A stretch of 64,000 nt of DNA from the NCBI GenBank assembly GCA_016715885.1, contig JADJXL010000025.1, positions 434,001 through 498,000 of the forward strand, read 5' to 3'. The translations under genes were made by a program, and so were the position numbers. Positions 35,884-44,519 of the stretch are shown piece by piece. The DNA comes from Polyangiaceae bacterium. GTDB lineage: Bacteria > Myxococcota_A > Polyangia > Polyangiales > Polyangiaceae. Below the pieces are notes generated by a model that saw only the letters and a list, made by a program, of their open reading frames with translations, was not told where the DNA came from and did not search any database. Each line of letters opens with the position of its first letter. Position 1 is the first letter of the stretch.

Positions 35884-37728
35884 TCACGTCCAAACGACCT
35901 CGACCGGCGTCGTCATTCCTCCCGCGTCGATACGCAGCGCATAAACCCCGGACACCGTCGAGAGGAGCAGAATGGCGAATCCATCCCGCGAGAAGAGACG
36001 CAAATCGAAAAGCGTGGACAGCTTCTGCACCTGACCATCTTTGACGAGATCATCGTAGATGATGCGATCAGGAGCGCGCACGATTTCATCTGCTTTTGCA
36101 AGCCGCATGCGTACTCCTCCGCGTTCTCCCGCGGCCCATACGACAAGGAGCTTGCCATCCAAATCGACCGCATCGATTTTCATGTCGCGCGGCCCGAATT
36201 CGTATTGGGTCTTCAGGACCTTTTCCATGGCCACGTCGTACACGGTGCATCCGGCCGTCGTGCATTGACTTTGCGCAATCGTGGTCGACCACGATTTTTC
36301 CGCCGAGGCCCGATATAACCGCGTCACCACCGCTTCGGTACCATGACACGACAGAATGCCATCGCTGACTTTGGGCGACATGGGAGGGCTCCACTTGCCC
36401 CCTACGAGAAAACTCATGAAATCGTTGTCGTAGCCCTTTACGCGCACGACCATGGCTTGAGGCGTCCGGCAACCTTGAATGTGCGCCGGTTCGTCCGCGC
36501 CTCCTTCGATGAGCCCCGGTTCGGGCAATTCGCCGATGTCCGTAAGATTCGGCGCCGCGTCACCTTGCCACGGATAACGCGTCACGAACAGGCGTCTTTC
36601 GTTTTTCTTGGTCACACCGCGCAAGACGAGGTGATCCCATAGAATTTGCGTCGAATAATAATAATTGCCGACGCGAAAATCCGGTTCGATCTTCGTGCGC
36701 CCTGCTTTTCCTCCTGCTGGACGCCTTGCCAAGATCAAATCTTTCGTTTTGTCATCATATCCAAGCGCCGCGCTGGCCCCGTCCTTTTGCGCATACCCGC
36801 CGTAGCTGTACATTGCATCGATTTTGTCGCCGCTGTCCGCGCGAAAAATACCCGCTCGACCGCGTTCGCCTGCAAAAACGACGGGTGCGGAATCATCGTC
36901 GGCCGTTCCCCATAGCCGCAATCCGTGTCCTCCCGAAACCGACTGCGGCAACGACTTACATTCGACTTTGGCGTCTTTCGCGGCGAATGTGCAAAGAAAT
37001 GGCGCCTTCGTTATGCCCTTTTCTTCCACCAAAAGCCGCATGGCGGAAGCCGGATGAGCATCGGTGAACGCCGCTTTCAGCGTAAATACCGTCGGCGAAA
37101 GAGGCGCACCTTTGGCAAGCTTGCTGGCATCGAGCGGCTTTGCGGCTTCCGGCGCCGATGGCCCTTCGACATTCGTCCATTTGATACCCGCCTTTTTCGC
37201 CTGCTCCCACGTGGCATCGATCATTTCCGAAAGATCGGCCGATCGCCCCGTAGGCTCTCGTAATGCTTTCGCAAGCGATTCCGCTGCGGCCCCGAGATCC
37301 TTGCCACCCGGTTCGGTTCGTCCTGCGCTTTTCCACGTCTCTTGCACGACATGACCAAGCGGCGTGCACGACATGGGCCAGGGTTTGTCACTCCCCGGCG
37401 CCATTCGCTCCTGCTCGGTCATGGTCATCGCCGTGAGCTGCGCATTGCGAAACCGAATGCTCGGCACTTCCCCTTCTTCGAGCGACGGGCCCATGACACA
37501 CCGCGAGAATGCGCTCCACGCTTTGGACATGGCCGCCGTGTTTTCCGCTTCCTGAAAACGGAGCAGGGCAAACAGTCCCCCGCCGGCGAGCAACACGACG
37601 GCCGAAATGCCAATGAGGAGATTTTTCGATCGCTTCTTACGATCCTCGACAATCTCGTCCACCGGCTCGGGAGGCGGAGGTTCGTGCTCGGTAGCGTGCG
37701 ATGGCTCGGACAAACTCGGCTCGGTCAT
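35884..37728 (-). CDS. Membrane-anchored protein of unknown function in the redox block
   Basis: A 614-residue protein. The frame is open to 37857, but GGGAGGG before ATG 37728 and the content of residues 1-35 favour the shorter form. An acidic/Pro-rich cytoplasmic tail precedes one membrane segment (about 36-58), and the rest (about 60-614) should be outside the inner membrane. It contains repeated beta-strand units with Trp/Gly turns, such as LRLWGTADDDS and WDHLVLRGVTK, compatible with a beta-propeller, but no known family was recognised. It lies 73 bases downstream of the Fe-S gene and 83 upstream of the SurA-like gene on the same strand. Confidence 0.8.
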   Translation of the reverse strand: MTEPSLSEPSHATEHEPPPPEPVDEIVEDRKKRSKNLLIGISAVVLLAGGGLFALLRFQEAENTAAMSKAWSAFSRCVMGPSLEEGEVPSIRFRNAQLTAMTMTEQERMAPGSDKPWPMSCTPLGHVVQETWKSAGRTEPGGKDLGAAAESLAKALREPTGRSADLSEMIDATWEQAKKAGIKWTNVEGPSAPEAAKPLDASKLAKGAPLSPTVFTLKAAFTDAHPASAMRLLVEEKGITKAPFLCTFAAKDAKVECKSLPQSVSGGHGLRLWGTADDDSAPVVFAGERGRAGIFRADSGDKIDAMYSYGGYAQKDGASAALGYDDKTKDLILARRPAGGKAGRTKIEPDFRVGNYYYSTQILWDHLVLRGVTKKNERRLFVTRYPWQGDAAPNLTDIGELPEPGLIEGGADEPAHIQGCRTPQAMVVRVKGYDNDFMSFLVGGKWSPPMSPKVSDGILSCHGTEAVVTRLYRASAEKSWSTTIAQSQCTTAGCTVYDVAMEKVLKTQYEFGPRDMKIDAVDLDGKLLVVWAAGERGGVRMRLAKADEIVRAPDRIIYDDLVKDGQVQKLSTLFDLRLFSRDGFAILLLSTVSGVYALRIDAGGMTTPVEVVWT

Positions 37729-37801
37729 GTGAAACGCCCTCCCTGGCAAGAGACGACACGACCTACCACGAGCGCCCATGTGAATGCAAGACGAATTGTC
37801 G

Positions 37802-39262
37802 TCAGCGACGAACGGCAGTGGCTGCGTGAACGACGAGGAGCGCAAGCGCAATTGCAAACGTCACGACATGCGCGGGCAAACCGGCTCGAAGCACGAATAA
37901 CAAAAGACGCTGCACCGGGAGCGCGCGACGTTCCACGACGATCCTCACCAAACCATCGAGACCCGCCAATCGTTCTTTACCCCGCCCCTCGAGAACTCGA
38001 TCGATCCGCTCGCGCAAGTGGCGCTCTTCTTCGCGCAAGCTTCGCCCGCTCAAGAAAAGCATAACAGGGCCAAAGGGCTGTTTGGTGTAAGGAACGAGGA
38101 TTTTTTCGAATATTTTTTTGACGAGATCACTCTTGCCACTGACGTCACGATAAAGCCGATCCATGAGCTCGCGACGAGCTGCCGCAAAGTCTTCGGGAAG
38201 TGCAGCCGTGCGCTCGATACGCGCGAGCCGCGACGGCAAAATGCGGTAAACGAGCGCCGTCCAAAGGCCAAAAAATGTCGTTGCCATGAATGCGAGTCGC
38301 AATGCGCTGCCCGCAGACGTGGGCCAAAGCGAAAAGATGGGCGCGTGCGTCGCCACGAGCCCCAATGCGATAAATCCAAGCGCCAAATGCACGGCAAGTT
38401 GAGGACGAACGCGCGACGTCGTTGGAGTGGACGATTCTTTGGCACGCTTTTGCATCCGGAAGCGCACGAGCCGCTTCGGACCGGCATACAAAAGCAGAAG
38501 ACCGAATACAATAGCCGCAAGAACGCCGGCAATGTATCCCATTCCGGATCCCGGACGAAGCAGCCCGCGGACATGCATCACGATTGCGGCAACCGTCAAA
38601 CCAATTCCTGCAATCGCTCCGCCGAGAATGATCCCAATGTCGTTGGCTCGCGGCGCCGACACCAATGGGGCCGCGCTGGACGAACCTTTGACGAGATCGC
38701 GTACGTCGGCCAATTCTTCGCTGGGGTTCATCCGGAAAATCGATCCCGTAGGACAAACCTGCACGCATGCAGGACCGTCGTAACCGCGGCAAAGCTCGCA
38801 TTTGACGGCGACATCGGGATAGGCCCCGCCGGCCGGACGAGGCGCAGATTCGGGACGCTCGGCCATGCTGATGTTGTCCCAAGGACACGCTTTGGCACAT
38901 GCCCCGCAACCCGTGCACAATGCTTCACGAATGAACACTTCGCCGCCGGGATCACGCCCAATCGCACCGGTCGGGCAATCGATCATGCAGCTAGGATTTT
39001 CGCAATGCTGGCACGAATTCGGAAGTAGCAGACTTTTCGGCGCGTTTTTCGCTGCATCTACGCGAGCCACCATCTTGTCGCCACGTCGCACGATGCGCGA
39101 CTGACCGTGCACATCCGCGCAGGCCCACGCGCAATGGCCACAGCGAACACACGTTTCCAAATCGATGACGAGCAGCGATCGAGCGACGTTCAGCCGATAG
39201 AGGTCACGAAATGCATGCTGGGTGGCATTCGCCGCCGCACGACCAATGACGGACAATTGCAC
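37802..39262 (-). CDS. Four-cluster [4Fe-4S] membrane protein (DMSO-reductase-B-like), probably the C-terminal part of a fusion
   Basis: From GTG 39262 this encodes 486 residues. Four cysteine groups follow in order: CVRCGHCAWAC, CQHCENPSCMIDCP, CTGCGACAKACP and CELCRGYDGPACVQVCP. This is the layout of the electron-transfer B subunit of DMSO-reductase-type enzymes (four [4Fe-4S] clusters). Four hydrophobic segments (about 210-350) and a fifth near 455-480 place it in the membrane. The frame upstream of the GTG is open and reads sensibly back to the T5 run at 39298-39302, where the cyclic-nucleotide-binding frame switches into it. I therefore think this was one protein. No molybdopterin catalytic subunit is adjacent. 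Confidence 0.85.
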   Translation of the reverse strand: MQLSVIGRAAANATQHAFRDLYRLNVARSLLVIDLETCVRCGHCAWACADVHGQSRIVRRGDKMVARVDAAKNAPKSLLLPNSCQHCENPSCMIDCPTGAIGRDPGGEVFIREALCTGCGACAKACPWDNISMAERPESAPRPAGGAYPDVAVKCELCRGYDGPACVQVCPTGSIFRMNPSEELADVRDLVKGSSSAAPLVSAPRANDIGIILGGAIAGIGLTVAAIVMHVRGLLRPGSGMGYIAGVLAAIVFGLLLLYAGPKRLVRFRMQKRAKESSTPTTSRVRPQLAVHLALGFIALGLVATHAPIFSLWPTSAGSALRLAFMATTFFGLWTALVYRILPSRLARIERTAALPEDFAAARRELMDRLYRDVSGKSDLVKKIFEKILVPYTKQPFGPVMLFLSGRSLREEERHLRERIDRVLEGRGKERLAGLDGLVRIVVERRALPVQRLLLFVLRAGLPAHVVTFAIALALLVVHAATAVRR

Positions 39263-40089
39263 GGCCTGTTGATCGAGCGCAATGCGACCGAGCGTCGAAA
39301 AAGGTCCGGATGGCGATTCGCCACGGTTCGCACGGTGCGTGCATCAATCGTAATGAGCAGCGTCGGACCACTCGCAACGGCTCCGGAAACGCGCGGAATT
39401 GCCGCTTCGATTTCGGCATCTCCGAAAAAGTCGCCCCGACCCACGTACGCGCGCACGTGCAAGCGTTCGCCGTCGTCCGTTTGAACTTGAACCATCCCAT
39501 CGGCCACGATGAATAGATCCGTCGATGGATCCTGCTCGCGATAAATGGTTTCTCCGCGATCGAAACGTCGGTATCGCGCCGCATCGAGCAAAAGATCGAT
39601 GTCCGCCGGCTCGAGCGTCCGAGCAAATGCCAGCGTTTGCAGCAAATCGCGCGTTGCAGCTCGGCGTAGTATTCGTTCCAGCCGTTCAGCAACCTCGGCT
39701 TTGCCGCTTCGACCGACGGCGCGCTGAAAAACGTGCGCCGTGACTTTGCACACGCGCGATCGCGCGCGAGCTTTCGCCGTTGCACTACGCGCACCACCCA
39801 CGGTCGCTTCTTCGCCGAACGAAGCGCCTTTTTCGGCAATGCGCAATTCTTGCTCCTGCGTTTCACCGCGACGAACCGCAGACAAAACGACGGATCCTTC
39901 GGCGACGACGAAAAACGCATCGCTCGAATCGCCGGCGCGATAAATGATTTCGTCTTGATCAGCGGTAAAAATTTTACCGCTTTCTTCGATTTCACGCCGG
40001 GCCCGAGCATCCAGCCCACGAAAAACCGGCGCATCCCACACGACCGATGGCCACGCGGGAGCCGCATCGCGGGGAGCTACGTCCGTCAT
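39190..40089 (-). CDS. Double cyclic-nucleotide-binding domain protein, N-terminal part of an Fe-S fusion
   Basis: A 299-residue frame. Domain 1 (about 20-130) has the phosphate-binding cassette FGEEATVGGARSATA, with the Glu and Arg expected to contact cAMP or cGMP. Domain 2 (about 140-262) has FFGDAEIEAAIPRVSG. There is no DNA-binding helix-turn-helix, so this is not a CRP/FNR transcription factor. After NRHPDLF (about 264) the reading frame loses protein character for its last 34 residues, whereas the neighbouring frame continues into the Fe-S protein. ATG 40089 overlaps the stop of the pseudokinase-cytochrome gene (ATGA). Cyclic-nucleotide gating of electron flow is inferred. Confidence 0.85.
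   Translation of the reverse strand: MTDVAPRDAAPAWPSVVWDAPVFRGLDARARREIEESGKIFTADQDEIIYRAGDSSDAFFVVAEGSVVLSAVRRGETQEQELRIAEKGASFGEEATVGGARSATAKARARSRVCKVTAHVFQRAVGRSGKAEVAERLERILRRAATRDLLQTLAFARTLEPADIDLLLDAARYRRFDRGETIYREQDPSTDLFIVADGMVQVQTDDGERLHVRAYVGRGDFFGDAEIEAAIPRVSGAVASGPTLLITIDARTVRTVANRHPDLFRRSVALRSINRPCNCPSLVVRRRMPPSMHFVTSIG
39298..39302 (-). other. Apparent frameshift site joining the CNB and Fe-S frames
   Basis: A five-base homopolymer (TTTTT on the minus strand). Adding one T joins the two frames into a continuous 763-codon gene (40089-37802). Confidence 0.7.
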
Positions 40090-43000
40090 TGCACCTCCGT
40101 GGTGACGCGCTCGAGCTCCACGATATCCAATCTGCGCAGCATGTCTTCAGTGACCGCCGGCCCGCTCGGACGCAAGCCTCGCCGCGACTGCTCGCGCTCG
40201 TACGCGGCAAACGCGCGAATCAAAAATGGCGGGAACGCTCGGAACAAAAGCCGCGCTTCAATTCGATAGGGTCCGCGACGACCGCCAAAGTCCAAGTCGT
40301 ACGTGTAACGGATCGGCGTATTCGATGGGAGCGATCGCGTATCGATGATCGCGTCGGGACCGCGCACGAAACCGCGACTCGCATCGAGCGCTCCGACGGG
40401 GAAATACGTCTCGAAAAGGGCGTTGTCGCCGAAAAGGTTGGACCGGCATTCGCCCGTATCGATATCGTAATCGCCATCGTCAAATCGGTCGGCTCGGAAA
40501 AAACCTTGACCGGGAGCTGGTTCGCATCGGCCGTCGGGGCTGATGAATCCAATGCAGCGCACGCATCGCAAGAAGCCATTTTGAAAATTGATGAGGCCCT
40601 TGCCGCGAAATACCGTGCCCCCCAAAGCCGGCGGAGGTGACCATTGCGCAACGTCGGGACCATCGCGCACGTCCGCTCCGAATAGGCCCACCGGACGGCC
40701 CCTTTCGTCGATGGATGAAGGATTCGTATTGACTCGGACAAACACTTTGTCCCGCAGATCTTCATCGGGCCTGTCCACGCGCCCCACTTCGTAAAGGACG
40801 CGCCCCGAACCATCGCGCACGACGAGATGCACCCAGAATTCTCGCTCTTGGCTGAATCCCGCGGGCACTCGATGACCCGCTCCGATATTTTCCACGACAA
40901 TCGGAATTTCAACACCACGCCTGCTATTGCGAGCTCCGTCGATTTCAAAACGAAACGTGTGACGTAGCAATAAATCGCGACGACGACGCGCTCCGAGGGG
41001 AATTCCGTGCACGTCGAGCGATTGTTCGTCCGTGAGGAATTCGGGGAATTCCGGCGATAGAGGCAAGTCCACGCCGGAAAAGTAGTGCGTCGACACGGTA
41101 GCTGCTCCGGCAGAATTGGCAGCAGCAAGGGCCTCGGGATAAACGCCTGGACGACGCGCTACGAAATGGGTATTCGGCGGGCATTCGGGTTCGTCTTCGC
41201 CAGACGCAGGCGCGCCCGGTTCGCAAACGCCCGGGAACGTGCTCATGTGACAATCTTGGCACGATGCGGGGGTTTTCCCACGCCTTTCCTGGTCACGAGC
41301 ATACGCGGCCCATTCGGAATACGCATTGCGCAAACGTTTGAAATGTTCGCCTTGACGAACGCCGATCACGTCGGTTCCAAAAAGCCGCACGTCGTGGCAA
41401 CTGCCGCAAAATTCGCTGGAACGCAAATAGGCATCCGTGCGCTCGGAAGGACGGCGATGCACGACGGGATCGGGCGCACCCGCCGGCCCCGGCGCCGCAA
41501 ATGTCGTTCGTGCGAATTCATGAAAAAGTTCTTCGGTGCGAATGTCATAGCCGCTGTTGGCAATTCCGACGAGACCGCGGTTGTCCTCGGGTCTGGCAGG
41601 AAAAACCGTTCCCGTCACGAAGGACGTCCACGTGGGGTTTCCTGCGTATCCGCGCGAGCCGCGTCCGCCCACGGGGCCATGCACGGAATGACAAAAAACA
41701 CACGATATCCCTTCGATTCCTTGCGCTCCGAGCAAGTCGCGCACGGGCCGGCGAGTCGATGCATCGCCTCCCGGACGCCCATCCCACGCCGGCAATGGTC
41801 GATCGATTTTTTCGGCGGGGCTATGGCAATTGACACACCAATGCTCGCCGCCGCTTCCGGTGATGGGAAAACCCGTTTGTCTGTTTCGACAAGCCGTTGC
41901 CCCGTTGACTCGACGCAAAATCCCCGCACCGTGGGGACAATCTTCGTCACGGCCGACTTGTTCTTCGATGAGACTTTCGAGCGCATTGAAGAGCGGGCTC
42001 TTGACGGAATGCGCCATGACGGATCGCCGCCATTCTGCAGCTTGCCTGGCGTGACATCCCGCGCATGTCTCCGCGGTCGAACCCGTGGCGGAAAGCAGCG
42101 AAGCGGGTGGAATTTCGGGGCGCGGTAGCGGCAGAGGTGGCTCTTCTATGCGCGAAAACGCAAATGCCGCAATCATCGCACCGCCTGCGATGGGAATGGC
42201 AACCCGAAGCCACGGATGCGTTTGAAAAATGGTTTGTCGTGCTGCACCTTTGGCCTTAGCATGAGGTTCGTCCGCGACCACTCGCACGGCAGGCGGCGGC
42301 GCAGCATCGTCGGCGGAGGGCGAAGGTTTTGTCTTCGAAGGCCGGGTTCGTCCTGCAGGTGCGCGCGCAGCCGGCGTTTCTCCTCGAAGAAAACGCCCCA
42401 ATTCGACGACAATGGCAGAAGCGCGATCGGGACGTTCGGCGGGCTCGGGATGAATGAGGCGCAAAACGAAACTCTGCAATCCCTTGGGCAATTCATGCGC
42501 AACGCTCTCGACGAACGGCGGCGCCTCGCGCTGCGCCGCATCGAGGGCGTGGCGCAAACCCGCTCCCGCAAAAGGATGTTCACCCGAAAGAAGTCGGTAC
42601 AAAAGTAGTCCGAGCACGTAACGGTTTGCCGCATTGTCCCAGGACGAACCTCGAGCCTGTTCGGGCGGCGTCCACAGCGGCGCGTTGGCCTCGGTGCCCG
42701 CCCGCGTCGCCCCTTCAGGCGCACCGAGAATCGCGGCAACGAGGCGCGGCACGGAAAGCGCGACGCGCCCGTCGGCTGCGAGCTGCACGGCATCGAGCGA
42801 CAGCGGCCCCGGAAAAAGGCTCGCCTTTTCACATGCAGCGAGCGCTTCGGCAACGGCAAGCGTCGTCTCGAGAGCCTCGCGCCAAGGCCACGCACCTTTG
42901 CGCGTGCGCACTCGCTCCGCAAGCGTGCCTTGCAGCGCTATGCGTACAATCCAAACCCCTTGTTCGTCTATGCCTCCATCGACAAACCCACCGACGTTTG

Positions 43001-43160
43001 CTTCACCAAGCGTGAGCAGGCGGTTTGCGGCGGATTCGTCGGATGCTTCGAGCCTGAACAATTCTGCGCCGCCTTCGCACGCAAAGCGCGACGCGCGGCC
43101 GAAGGGCGGAAGAGGCGCGCCCGGGACAAACCCACTCGTCTCGGGGCGCGCACGTTTCAT
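40086..43160 (-). CDS. Pseudokinase fused to a multiheme cytochrome c
   Basis: A 1024-residue protein. Residues about 20-265 have a kinase fold with a recognisable activation-segment TPPEQARG and the downstream RYVLGLLLYRLLSGEHPF. The Lys of VAIK, the HRD loop and the DFG motif are missing, so catalysis is not expected. A Pro-rich linker leads to one membrane segment (about 320-340). The exported part has five CxxCH heme sites: CAGCH (about 366), CVNCH (about 440), CVFCH (about 488), CGSCH (about 585) and CQDCH (about 632), plus a CVRC without His. Spacing recalls cytochrome c554-like multiheme proteins. A C-terminal beta-domain (from about 740) begins with IVVENIGAGHRVP. It is coupled by 4-base overlaps to the upstream active kinase gene and the downstream CNB gene. 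Confidence 0.9.
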   Translation of the reverse strand: MKRARPETSGFVPGAPLPPFGRASRFACEGGAELFRLEASDESAANRLLTLGEANVGGFVDGGIDEQGVWIVRIALQGTLAERVRTRKGAWPWREALETTLAVAEALAACEKASLFPGPLSLDAVQLAADGRVALSVPRLVAAILGAPEGATRAGTEANAPLWTPPEQARGSSWDNAANRYVLGLLLYRLLSGEHPFAGAGLRHALDAAQREAPPFVESVAHELPKGLQSFVLRLIHPEPAERPDRASAIVVELGRFLRGETPAARAPAGRTRPSKTKPSPSADDAAPPPAVRVVADEPHAKAKGAARQTIFQTHPWLRVAIPIAGGAMIAAFAFSRIEEPPLPLPRPEIPPASLLSATGSTAETCAGCHARQAAEWRRSVMAHSVKSPLFNALESLIEEQVGRDEDCPHGAGILRRVNGATACRNRQTGFPITGSGGEHWCVNCHSPAEKIDRPLPAWDGRPGGDASTRRPVRDLLGAQGIEGISCVFCHSVHGPVGGRGSRGYAGNPTWTSFVTGTVFPARPEDNRGLVGIANSGYDIRTEELFHEFARTTFAAPGPAGAPDPVVHRRPSERTDAYLRSSEFCGSCHDVRLFGTDVIGVRQGEHFKRLRNAYSEWAAYARDQERRGKTPASCQDCHMSTFPGVCEPGAPASGEDEPECPPNTHFVARRPGVYPEALAAANSAGAATVSTHYFSGVDLPLSPEFPEFLTDEQSLDVHGIPLGARRRRDLLLRHTFRFEIDGARNSRRGVEIPIVVENIGAGHRVPAGFSQEREFWVHLVVRDGSGRVLYEVGRVDRPDEDLRDKVFVRVNTNPSSIDERGRPVGLFGADVRDGPDVAQWSPPPALGGTVFRGKGLINFQNGFLRCVRCIGFISPDGRCEPAPGQGFFRADRFDDGDYDIDTGECRSNLFGDNALFETYFPVGALDASRGFVRGPDAIIDTRSLPSNTPIRYTYDLDFGGRRGPYRIEARLLFRAFPPFLIRAFAAYEREQSRRGLRPSGPAVTEDMLRRLDIVELERVTTEVQ

Positions 43161-44395
43161 CGGTCATCCCCGGCCTTCTGCAAGAACGGCGACGCCGTGC
43201 TCGATGCGGCCCCGGGCGGCCCGTCGGGCGCTTGCGCGCTGCGCACCCAATACGCCGCAAGGCCCGCTGCAAGCGACAAACCTACGATGATGCCGATGGC
43301 AACTTTGGTGGGAATTTCGCGCGATTCGCCCACTTTGTCGACGAGCGCGATGGTGTCGTTCCGCGGCGCCTTTGCAGGCGCATCGTCGCTTTCGGATGCA
43401 TCATCGTCGCTGATGGTCTTCGGCCTGCTCGATGGTTCGCTCCCCACGCTGCGCGCTTCCTGAGCCGATTCGGGCAACGTTTTCGGCGTATTGCGCGGCG
43501 TCGAAGGTTTGTCGTGGGGCGTCGTTGCCGATGACGATGCGGACGCACGCGGCCCTGCAGTCTTCGTCATCGCTGGTGCCGCGACGTGAAACGGTTCGAG
43601 TCTTTCGACGATGTCCGTCGCGAGGTAGGGGCGATCTTCGGGCGCTTTTTCGAGGAGCTGGAAGACGAGCTGCTCAACGCCCTTGGGCAAACCACTGCGC
43701 ACGTCGGCCTCGAACGGCGGCGGCTCTTCGGTGCATTGCATGTTGAGGAGTTGCCGCGGCGACGCCGAGTAAAACGGCGGTTTTCCCGCAAGAAGTTCGT
43801 AGAAAATGAGGCCGAGCGCATAGAGGTCGGCGCGATGATCGATCGTGCGAGCGTCGATCTGTTCGGGGCTCATGTACTGAAGCGTGCCGACACTTTGCGT
43901 GTTGGTTTGGTTCATGGCTTGAAGCATTTTCGCGATGCCGAAGTCCATGACCTTCACGTTGCCGTCTTTCAGAATCATGATGTTTTCAGGCTTGAGATCG
44001 CGATGAATGATCGGCGGCTCCTGACCGTGCGCCGCAGAGAGCGCAGACGCGACGGCAGAAACGATGCGCACGGCTTCGGCCCAAGATTGTCTTCCGTCTT
44101 CGAGCAACACGTTGCGCAGCGTTCGTCCTTCGAGAAACTCGAGCACCATCGCGAGCTGCCCGTTCGCCTCGATGCTCGCCAAACTGCGCACGATGTTGGG
44201 ATGTTCGAGATGCGCCAGGATCTGCATCTCGTTGACGAAGAGCTTTCGCCCCGACTCGCTCTTCGCGAGCTCCGGATGGAGCACCTTGATGGCGACGCGC
44301 CGTTTGGAGAGCTTTTCTTCGCCCTCGTAAACTTTGCCCATGCCCCCCTCGCCCACCAGCCGCCGGACGAGGTAATCACCGAACTGCTCCATCAC
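43157..44395 (-). CDS. Membrane Ser/Thr protein kinase (PknB-like), active type
   Basis: A 412-residue eukaryotic-like kinase with all key residues: the glycine loop GEGGMGKVYEG (about 15-25), VAIKV (the Lys near 37), catalytic HRDLKPEN (about 130-137), VMDFGIAK (about 148-155) and MSPEQ (about 173). A Ser/Pro-rich linker separates the kinase from one membrane segment (about 370-390) and a short outside tail. The stop overlaps the start of the pseudokinase-cytochrome gene by 4 bases. It is the first gene of a block encoding electron-transfer proteins, so those proteins or their partners are possible substrates. Confidence 0.95.
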   Translation of the reverse strand: MMEQFGDYLVRRLVGEGGMGKVYEGEEKLSKRRVAIKVLHPELAKSESGRKLFVNEMQILAHLEHPNIVRSLASIEANGQLAMVLEFLEGRTLRNVLLEDGRQSWAEAVRIVSAVASALSAAHGQEPPIIHRDLKPENIMILKDGNVKVMDFGIAKMLQAMNQTNTQSVGTLQYMSPEQIDARTIDHRADLYALGLIFYELLAGKPPFYSASPRQLLNMQCTEEPPPFEADVRSGLPKGVEQLVFQLLEKAPEDRPYLATDIVERLEPFHVAAPAMTKTAGPRASASSSATTPHDKPSTPRNTPKTLPESAQEARSVGSEPSSRPKTISDDDASESDDAPAKAPRNDTIALVDKVGESREIPTKVAIGIIVGLSLAAGLAAYWVRSAQAPDGPPGAASSTASPFLQKAGDDR

Positions 44396-44519
44396 GCGTC
44401 TCCGATCCGCAGACCCAAGTACGTACGACCCCTGGATTCGACTTACACCATTTGAGGTCGGGCGTGTGAAGGAAGGCTGCTCGACCGCGGCTCGCAGCTT
44501 GCATCACGCGTCACCGCGT

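Noticed and set aside
39190..40089. CNB protein as a CRP/FNR transcription factor
   Set aside because: There is no helix-turn-helix after the second CNB domain.
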